Assembly (NCBI GenBank): GCA_018710845.1
Contig: DVJB01000047.1
Location: forward strand, 1 to 59,160
Length of the DNA stretch: 59,160 nt
Direction: 5' to 3'
Source of the DNA: Candidatus Onthomonas avicola
Lineage (GTDB): Bacteria > Bacillota > Clostridia > Oscillospirales > Oscillospiraceae
Shown: positions 53,981-59,160 of the stretch, piece after piece
Numbering within the stretch: the stretch's first letter is position 1
How the letters are laid out: each line of letters opens with the position of its first letter
Notes under the pieces: generated by a model
The model's input: the letters and a program-made list of their open reading frames with translations, nothing else
Told to the model about the DNA's origin: nothing
Database searches by the model: none
Program-made: the position numbers and the translations under genes

Positions 53981-54343
53981 ATGACGGCCGAGCTGCTGGA
54001 ACAGGCGTCGACGCGCCTGGCGCGTAAGCTCTCCCTCGATGCGCAGGCGGCGGAGGACGAGGCGGTCACCCTCCAGGACGCGCTGCTGGACGCGGAGTGG
54101 GAGCTGTTGCTCTACCTGGGCGCGGACGAGCTGGAGGAGCGTTTTCTGACCAAGGCGGTGGAGCTGGCGGCTCTCCTCTGGCGGCGCGACCGGCGGGAGG
54201 AGGCGTCTGCCGGGCTGAAGTCCGCCTCCTACGCCGAGGGACAGGTCAGCCAGAGCGAGAGCTATCTCAGCCCGGCGGAGTTTCGCGCCGGGGTGGCGGA
54301 GGTGCTCGAGAGCCTGGCCCGGTACCGGAGGGTGACATGTTGA
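53981..54343 (+). CDS. Phage head-tail connector protein (gp6/gp15-like)
   Basis: 120 residues, mostly helical, with a short N-terminal arm (AELLEQASTRLARKLSLD) and LDAEWELLLYLGADELEERFLTKAVELAALLW, typical of the adaptor that binds below the portal. Six nt after the capsid gene; its end overlaps the next ATG. Assigned by size, composition and position. Confidence 0.8.
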   Translation: MTAELLEQASTRLARKLSLDAQAAEDEAVTLQDALLDAEWELLLYLGADELEERFLTKAVELAALLWRRDRREEASAGLKSASYAEGQVSQSESYLSPAEFRAGVAEVLESLARYRRVTC

Positions 54344-54711
54344 GGCGTACCTGCCCGGCCGCCTGGCGGAGGGGGTTTTCCCTCTACCGCCGGCGGCTGG
54401 AGGAGAACGAGTGGGGAGAGCCGGTGGCGTCCTACGATATGAAGCACCCGGATTTCACCGTCGCTGACGGGGCGGAGGGGGCGGTCTGCTGGCAGCCGGT
54501 CCAGTCCTGGCAGACCTCCGGCCGGCTCACCTCGGGGGAGCACCCCGCCGAGCCGGGAGAGCAACCGAGCGGCGTGCTGCAGGGATGTCTCTTCTCCCCA
54601 CTGGAGGTGAGCGCCTTTGACCGCGTGCGGGTGGGGGAGGAGCTCTATGAGATCCGCTCCATCCAGCACTGGCCGGGCCACCGCAAGCTGCTGGCGCAGC
54701 GCGTCGGCTGA
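54337..54711 (+). CDS. Phage head-closure protein
   Basis: 124 residues, beta-rich. WRRGFSLYRRRLEENEWGEPVASYD at the start and EVSAFDRVRVGEELYEIRSIQHWPGHRKLLAQRV at the end match the SPP1 gp16/HK97 gp7-type closure fold. The frame is open upstream, but ATG 54337 with GGAGGG is preferred because it overlaps the connector stop. Confidence 0.78.
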   Translation: MLRRTCPAAWRRGFSLYRRRLEENEWGEPVASYDMKHPDFTVADGAEGAVCWQPVQSWQTSGRLTSGEHPAEPGEQPSGVLQGCLFSPLEVSAFDRVRVGEELYEIRSIQHWPGHRKLLAQRVG

Positions 54712-54725
54712 GGGGAGGTGAGCGC

Positions 54726-55106
54726 ATGCGGCAGACCATGGTGGACGCGCGGGAGCAGATTCACACCGCCCTCGCCGCGCTGGACACGACAGTGCCTTAC
54801 ACCCTGCGCGGCCGGTACCCCAAGGGGACGGCGGAGGGCAACGTCATCACCTGGGCGGAGTACTCCAACGTGAGCACCGACTGCCCGGTGGTGGACCAGA
54901 TCAGCTTCCAGGTGGATCTCTGGACGCAGACGCCGGAGGAGCGGCGGGCGCTGGCGGAGGCGGTGAACCGGGCGATGTGCGGCATCGGCCTGCGGCGCAC
55001 CTACGCCGGGATGGACGGCTATGACGAGAACACGGGCGGCTATTACCGCAAGACCTTCCGCTTCGGCCGGAAGGTGGACAAGCGCTGGGGGCGGCTGATG
55101 GATTAA
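54726..55106 (+). CDS. Phage tail terminator / completion protein
   Basis: 126 residues. VDAREQIHTALAALDTTVPYTLRGRYPKG and FQVDLWTQTPEERRALAEAVNRAMCGIGLRRTY are typical of tail-terminator proteins that cap the tail tube and bind the head. AGGGGAGGTGAG precedes the ATG. Position between closure and tube genes fits. A 258-nt gap with a palindrome pair follows. Confidence 0.75.
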   Translation: MRQTMVDAREQIHTALAALDTTVPYTLRGRYPKGTAEGNVITWAEYSNVSTDCPVVDQISFQVDLWTQTPEERRALAEAVNRAMCGIGLRRTYAGMDGYDENTGGYYRKTFRFGRKVDKRWGRLMD

Positions 55107-55141
55107 CGGACAGTTGCCCGTCCGTTTCACATCCTGCCCAT

Positions 55142-55276
55142 GCGGGCGCACAAGGTGCGCCCCTACCATACGGCAGGTGATACGGGATGTGCATCATTCC
55201 CCTATCTGGCGCCTCCTACCGGCCGGGCCCTGATATCCCGCCCGACCAACCGTAGGGGCGCACCGCGTGCGCCCGC
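55142..55276. repeat. REPIN-like inverted palindrome pair
   Basis: Two 25-nt arms, 55142-55166 and 55252-55276, are inverted copies differing at two bases. Each arm is itself a palindrome (GGGCGCAC ... GTGCGCCC) ending in CCCTAC. 85 nt lie between. This is the form of extragenic palindromes (REPIN/MITE) scattered in many Firmicutes chromosomes. It occupies the gap between the tail-terminator and tail-tube genes. Confidence 0.85.
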
Positions 55277-55364
55277 CGAAAGCGGCACGCGCCGCGCGGC
55301 AAAACACGCCACACAGGAAACGGTTTCTCATGGCAGTCAAACGATACAGAAAGGATGATGAATT

Positions 55365-55778
55365 ATGGCAAAGCAGGGCCTCTCCACCATCGGCATCACG
55401 GTGACGGTGGACGAGAACGAGCTCAACTACGTCACCGAGATCGGCGACATCGGCGGCAGCCCGTCCAGCCTGGACGCGACCTGCCTGTGTGACACGATGA
55501 AAAAGAACGTCCCCGGCGTGCAGGACACGCAGGCGTTTGAGGTGACCTACCTCTTTGACAACAGCGCGGTGGACTCGGACTACCGCGTGCTCAAGGCGGT
55601 GCAGACCGCCGGCGAGGTGGTGGACGTGGCAGTGGAGCTGCCGGACGGGACAGTGTTTGCCACCACCGGCTACGTGACCACCTATGTGGTGGGCGCCAAG
55701 GTGGACGAGCTGATCTCCGCCAAACTGACCGTCTCGCTCCAGTCGGACTGGTCGGTGACCAACCCGGCGACGGCCTGA
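55365..55778 (+). CDS. Phage major tail tube protein
   Basis: 137 residues, beta-rich and small: LSTIGITVTVDENELNYVTEIGDIGGSPSSLDATCLCD, FEVTYLFDNSA, VVDVAVELPDGTVFATTGYVTTYVVGAKVDELISAKLTVSLQSDWSV. The pattern of an initial strand, a D/S/T-rich loop and a final beta sandwich matches tail tube subunits of siphophages. AGAAAGGATG before the ATG. Confidence 0.87.
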   Translation: MAKQGLSTIGITVTVDENELNYVTEIGDIGGSPSSLDATCLCDTMKKNVPGVQDTQAFEVTYLFDNSAVDSDYRVLKAVQTAGEVVDVAVELPDGTVFATTGYVTTYVVGAKVDELISAKLTVSLQSDWSVTNPATA

Positions 55779-55850
55779 TAACAACTATCCGGCGGCGCGG
55801 CGGAAACCCCATTCTGCCACGCCGCCGGCAGAGAGGATGGTGCGATTTCG

Positions 55851-56306
55851 ATGATGAGAAAATGTGTGCCGCTCCGCCTGGACGGCGGGGAATACCGCCT
55901 GCGGCTGACGCTGCGCGGCCAGCGGAGGCTGCGTGAGCGCTTTGGAGAGGAGACGCTCCAGACCGTCCTGCTCGCGGCGGCGGATGGGGAGCGAATGAGC
56001 GCCCTGCTGGGCGAGGCGCTGGAGTGGGAGGGGGCGAACAATCCCACCACGGACGGCGAGGCGCTCTATGACCTGCTGGTGGACGCGGGCTATCACGGGC
56101 AGGAGCGCTTCGGCGCGCTGGCCTTTGACATCGCCGCCGCCTCCGGCTTGCTCTCCGAGCGGCAGGTGGGCCAGCTCAAGGACGCCCTGCGCGAGACGGT
56201 GGAGCAGGCCTTCGGCGAGATGCTGCGCGGGGCGCGCGAGGACGGCTCTGCGCACCCGGAGATGCAGGAGGAGCGATCAGATGGCCCTTTCCCGGGCGCG
56301 GCCTGA
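55851..56306 (+). CDS. Phage tail assembly chaperone, zero-frame product (gpG-like)
   Basis: 151 residues, helical: VPLRLDGGEYRLRLTLRGQRRLRERFGEETLQTVLLAA, then a C-terminal helix and GAREDGSAHPEMQEERSDGPFPGAA. Size and position between tube and tape-measure genes fit tail chaperone gpG. Near its 3' end lies a -1 slippery heptamer that leads into the next frame, the standard arrangement for making a gpG-gpGT pair. Confidence 0.85.
   Translation: MMRKCVPLRLDGGEYRLRLTLRGQRRLRERFGEETLQTVLLAAADGERMSALLGEALEWEGANNPTTDGEALYDLLVDAGYHGQERFGALAFDIAAASGLLSERQVGQLKDALRETVEQAFGEMLRGAREDGSAHPEMQEERSDGPFPGAA
56285..56291 (+). promoter_or_regulatory. Programmed -1 ribosomal frameshift site
   Basis: Heptamer CCCTTTC is read in frame as C-CCT-TTC, a perfect X-XXY-YYZ slippery site, 13 nt before the zero-frame TGA (56304-56306). 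Slipping back one base continues CCC-GGG-CGC into the frame that is open to 56626. The product would be one of about 258 residues. Confidence 0.85.
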
Positions 56307-56626
56307 CGGTGGAGGAGCTGACGGAGGAGGGGTGCCTGGCCGGGATCTCCCCGCTGGAGGTGGAGGAGTGGACCTGGGGCGAGGCGGCCGCCGCCGTGCG
56401 CGCCTATCGCAGGCGCGAGCGCCTGCGCGGCCAGGCGTTCAGCCTGATCGCCGCGCGCGCGGCGGAGCGGGCGGCGCGGTGTCTGGCCGGGGAGCGGCTC
56501 GCGCCGGTGTATGAGGACTTTCCCTTCTGGGAGGAAGAGGAGGTCCGCGCCCTGCGGGTGGAGCACTACCGACAGATCATGCAGCGCCACGCCGCGTCCG
56601 CCCGCGCGGGACGAGAGGAGGTTTGA
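56291..56626 (+). CDS. Tail assembly chaperone, frameshift extension (gpT-like part)
   Basis: The -1 frame after the slippery site encodes about 111 residues (PGRGLTVEELTEEGCLAGISP ...), helical and basic, ending at 56626, 3 nt before the tape-measure ATG. A GTG at 56309 could start it alone, but no ribosome site precedes it, so expression as a fusion with the upstream protein is more likely. The extension should bind the tape-measure protein during tail assembly. Confidence 0.82.
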   Translation, partial: PGRGLTVEELTEEGCLAGISPLEVEEWTWGEAAAAVRAYRRRERLRGQAFSLIAARAAERAARCLAGERLAPVYEDFPFWEEEEVRALRVEHYRQIMQRHAASARAGREEV

Positions 56627-56629
56627 CAG

Positions 56630-58510
56630 ATGGAGACAGAGGAGAGGAGCGTCCGCTTCCGGCTGGAGGACGGCGGATTTCGCCGCGGCGTGGAGCGAAT
56701 GACGCTCACGGTGGACCAGTTCCTGCGCCGCGCGTCTCTGGTGGAGCAGGCATATACCCAGTCGCTCAGCCGGGTGCAGTCGGCGCTGCGGCAGCTCGGC
56801 CAGGCGTTTTTGCCGGTGGCAACGGTGGGAATGGACCTGTTTGCCGGCCTGCTGCGCGCCGTCGAGCCGGTGGCCGAGCGGATCTCCCGGCTGGTGACCG
56901 GGCTGTTCGGCGTGACGGTGTGGCAGCCGGGCAGCGAGGCGGCGGAGGGCATGGCCGCGTCGCTCCGGCGGGTGGCCAGCTCGGCGCGCTCCGCCGCCCG
57001 GGCACAGCGCGACCTCTATTCCTTTGACCGCATCACCCGGGTGAGTGCCCGGGGGAGCGGCGGTTCCGCGTCCGGAGGATCATCCGGCGCCAGGGGGAGC
57101 GCCGCACCGGCGATCGGCGGCGCGTGGGTCCAGGTGACCGGGGCGCTGCAGCAGACGCTTGCCCGGCTCTGGCAGCCCTTCCGGGAGGCGTGGGAACTGG
57201 AGGGGGCGCGCGTGCTGAAGGAGGCCGGCACGGCGCTCGACCGCCTCGCCGGCCTGGCCGGGGCGCTGGGACAGAGCTGGATGGCCGTCTGGACGGACGG
57301 GACGGGGACCCGCCTGGTGTCCACGGTGTTGCAGCTGGCGCAGAACCTTCTGCGCACGGTGGGCAGCCTCGCCGGGCAGTTTACCCTCGCCTGGGCGGCC
57401 GGCGGCACGGGAGAGCGCATCTTCCGCGGCCTGCTGGGTCTGGCGCAGACCCTGCTCGCCGGGCTGCGTGATATGGCGGCGGCGACGGCGGCCTGGGCCG
57501 CACAGCTGGACTTCACGCCGCTGCTGGAGGGGTTTGCCGGCCTGGTGGAGGCGGCGCAGCCCTTTGCGGAGCTGGCCTCCGGCGCCCTGTACTGGGCCTA
57601 TACCAATGTCCTGCTGCCGCTGGCGGACTGGGTGATCGGCTCGGCCGCGCCGGCGGGCCTGAATCTGCTCTCCGGGGCAGTGCGGCTGCTGACCTCGGCG
57701 CTCAACCTCTTCCGCCCGGTCGCGCAGGCGGTCTGGGAGTATCTGCTCAAGCCGATGGGCAACTGGACGGGGTCGTTGCTGACCACCGGCCTGAATTTGG
57801 CTGCCAGCGGGATGAATACGCTGTCCAGCGCGATCAGCCGCCTGCCCTCCTCCTGGAGCGGCCTGCAGGAGCAGATCGGCGAGGCCTGGGGCGGGATTCA
57901 AAACACGCTGGTGACGGCGGCCTCCAACTGCCGGACGGGCGTGGTGAGCGCCTTTACCTCCCTCGCCTCCGGAGCGGTGAGCCAGGTCACCAGCCTGGGC
58001 GGCAGGCTCAAGAGCGCGTTCGGCACGCTGGTGAGCGGCGTGCAGAGCAAGCTGGCCGGCATCAAGAACGCCATCACCACGCCGGTGCGCAACGGACTGA
58101 ACGCAGTGGTAGAGCTGGTCAACAAGATCATCCGCAAGATCAACAGCGCGCTGAAGTTCTCCTGGCCGGCGATCAAGGTGGCGGGCAAGGTGATCGTGCC
58201 CGCCGGCAGCGTGACCATCGCGCGCCTGCCCACCATCAGCAAGCTGGCCGAGGGCGGCGTAGCGCTCGGGCCGACGCTCTCGCTCATCGGCGAGGCGGGC
58301 CGGGAGGCGGTGCTGCCGCTGGACCGCAACACCGGCTGGATGGACCGCCTGGCCGCGGTGCTCGCCCGACAGCTGGAGGAGCGCAGCGCCGCCGGCGGCG
58401 GAGAGACGGTGATCGAGGTCTATGTCGGCGGCGAGCGCCTCGCCCGCCAGGTGGTGCGCGAGGTCAATGCCCAGACCCGGCGGACCGGCGTGTGCCCGAT
58501 CTATGTGTGA
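56630..58510 (+). CDS. Phage tape measure protein
   Basis: 626 residues. Helical N-terminus with repeats of L/A/R, a G/S-rich break (about 143-160), long amphipathic and hydrophobic stretches (about 225-360 and 400-500), and a C-terminal domain with the usual LAEGGVALGPTLSLIGEAGREAVLPLDRN signature of tape-measure ends. A short protein for this role; by the usual relation to tail length, it would give a tail near 90-100 nm. Starts 3 nt after the frameshift product. Confidence 0.9.
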   Translation: METEERSVRFRLEDGGFRRGVERMTLTVDQFLRRASLVEQAYTQSLSRVQSALRQLGQAFLPVATVGMDLFAGLLRAVEPVAERISRLVTGLFGVTVWQPGSEAAEGMAASLRRVASSARSAARAQRDLYSFDRITRVSARGSGGSASGGSSGARGSAAPAIGGAWVQVTGALQQTLARLWQPFREAWELEGARVLKEAGTALDRLAGLAGALGQSWMAVWTDGTGTRLVSTVLQLAQNLLRTVGSLAGQFTLAWAAGGTGERIFRGLLGLAQTLLAGLRDMAAATAAWAAQLDFTPLLEGFAGLVEAAQPFAELASGALYWAYTNVLLPLADWVIGSAAPAGLNLLSGAVRLLTSALNLFRPVAQAVWEYLLKPMGNWTGSLLTTGLNLAASGMNTLSSAISRLPSSWSGLQEQIGEAWGGIQNTLVTAASNCRTGVVSAFTSLASGAVSQVTSLGGRLKSAFGTLVSGVQSKLAGIKNAITTPVRNGLNAVVELVNKIIRKINSALKFSWPAIKVAGKVIVPAGSVTIARLPTISKLAEGGVALGPTLSLIGEAGREAVLPLDRNTGWMDRLAAVLARQLEERSAAGGGETVIEVYVGGERLARQVVREVNAQTRRTGVCPIYV

Positions 58511-58522
58511 GGAGGGGAAGCG

Positions 58523-58906
58523 ATGTCCGGCATCACGGTGACAGGGCTGACAATTAACGGCGTGGCCATGCCAGACCCGGCGCTGGAGGGGGTCACGATC
58601 TCCACGGAAAAGGTCTGGTCAGCCAATACCGGCCGCACCGCCTCGGGCAAGATGGTGGGCAGCATCATTGCCCGCAAGACGACGGTCAAGATCAAGTGGC
58701 CCGTGCTGACCACGGCGCAGGCGGCAGTGATCGAGGCGGCGGTGAGCAGCGCCTCCGCGCCGTTCGTGCCCGTCTCGTACACCGATATGTGTGGCAACCG
58801 GGTGACCAAGACGGTCTATTTCGGCACGCCGAGCTACACGCTCTACTCCTGGGCGGACGGCCTTCAGCTCGTCCGGGATGTGACGGTGGAGGGAATCGAG
58901 CAGTAA
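58523..58906 (+). CDS. Small phage tail protein (DUF6711-like)
   Basis: 127 residues, beta-rich: ITVTGLTINGVAMPDPALEGVTISTEKVWSANTGRTASGKMVGSII, then VSYTDMCGNRVTKTVYFGTPSYTLYSWADGLQLVRDVTVEGIEQ. Resembles small proteins placed just after tape-measure genes in Firmicutes phages (often called DUF6711). Role unknown, probably in the tail tip or tube. Last visible gene of the operon; terminator follows at once. Confidence 0.75.
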   Translation: MSGITVTGLTINGVAMPDPALEGVTISTEKVWSANTGRTASGKMVGSIIARKTTVKIKWPVLTTAQAAVIEAAVSSASAPFVPVSYTDMCGNRVTKTVYFGTPSYTLYSWADGLQLVRDVTVEGIEQ

Positions 58907-58913
58907 CGCCAAA

Positions 58914-58942
58914 ACGCCCCAGGACGCGATGTCCTGGGGCGT
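58914..58942 (+). terminator. Hairpin ending the phage block
   Basis: A 12-bp stem ACGCCCCAGGAC/GTCCTGGGGCGT with a 5-base loop, 8 nt after the last stop. It lacks a long T tract (TGCAG follows), so termination may be partial. Confidence 0.75.
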
Positions 58943-58961
58943 TGCAGACTATCAAAAAAGG

Positions 58962-59130
58962 TCTCACCGAGTTTGGCTCGAAGAGCCAAATGGAGTCCAA
59001 TTCATTTTTGGCACGGGCATGTACCGGGTCAAAAATACTAATAGTCCGGCAAGTGTGCGGATTTTTGGAACAAAAATCCGTGCGCGCAGTCGGACTGCAG
59101 ACTCGCGCAAATGCTTGCATTTGCGCGAAA
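58962..59130 (-). repeat. Structured repeat element, copy 2
   Basis: Same four hairpins as copy 1 but on the minus strand. Stem 1 is CGCGCAAATGC/GCATTTGCGCG (59104-59114/59117-59127); stem 2 contains AGTCCG/CGGACT (59043-59048/59091-59096) with an inner CGGATTTTTG/CAAAAATCCG hairpin; stem 3 is at 59004-59012/59028-59036 with the loop sequence conserved; stem 4 is TTTGGCTC/GAGCCAAA (58972-58979/58983-58990). Paired changes keep pairing relative to copy 1. An extra hairpin, GGCTGTCAAAAA/TTTTTTGACAGCC (59131-59158), lies at the window edge. Confidence 0.85.
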
Positions 59131-59160
59131 GGCTGTCAAAAACACTTTTTTGACAGCCTC

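Overview
The window is high-GC, almost fully coding DNA from a Gram-positive anaerobe of the Clostridia, most likely a gut Oscillospiraceae-type organism (Flavonifractor/Intestinimonas/Oscillibacter relatives). This rests on Firmicutes-style regulation (CIRCE/HrcA, a T-box, THF and Mn2+ riboswitches), strong GGAGG ribosome sites, frequent TTG/GTG starts, a nine-gene V-type ATPase operon, ECF transporters and lipoprotein solute-binding proteins. No species can be named from sequence alone. Many promoters share a TTGNNN-17-TANNNT layout.

Layout. 1-2280 (-): heat-shock operon hrcA-grpE-dnaK (dnaK cut by the window edge) behind a perfect CIRCE. 2379-4555 (-): folT-folC folate salvage operon with a THF-type riboswitch and terminator. 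4591-4731: tRNA-Gly. 4813-6372: an orphan polysaccharide-type ABC permease divergent from a MarR regulator. 6501-15127 (+): V-type ATPase operon whose K subunit carries the Na+-site residues. 15200-16121: yybP-ykoY (Mn2+) riboswitch and a GDT1-family Mn exporter. 16150-17134: two small unknown genes. 17184-18754: xylulokinase. 18891-19464 (-): Hsp20 under a degenerate CIRCE. 19564-20272 (-): sugar O-acetyltransferase. 20286-28440 (-): alpha-galactoside operon (binding protein, two permeases, AraC regulator, GH36 alpha-galactosidase, unknown membrane protein, YesL).

28826-35512 holds two divergent paralogous TrpXYZ-type ABC transporters. The plus-strand copy sits behind a T-box with a Trp (UGG) specifier. 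The signal-peptide/linker DNA of the two binding proteins is nearly identical, so it forms a long inverted repeat. 35529-40873 is an ECF transporter (S, fused double ATPase, T) with a PHP phosphoesterase and an RpiR regulator. 40896-41124 is tRNA-Leu. 41351-49009 carries a DUF6106-like membrane protein, an ABC-2 exporter, a Crp/Fnr regulator with a PrfA-box-like operator at its own promoter, and two convergent DUF2812 membrane proteins, one in an operon with a PadR regulator flanked by duplicated operators.

49224-58942 is a compact phage head/tail assembly block: terS, terL, portal, scaffold, capsid, connectors, tail tube, tail chaperone with a -1 frameshift site, tape measure and a small tail protein. 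No integrase, repressor, replication or lysis genes are seen inside the window. It begins directly beside host genes and is interrupted by three repeat elements: two copies of an inverted, structured ~165-nt element with compensating stem changes, and one REPIN-like palindrome pair. This block and its repeats are the most interesting part of the window.
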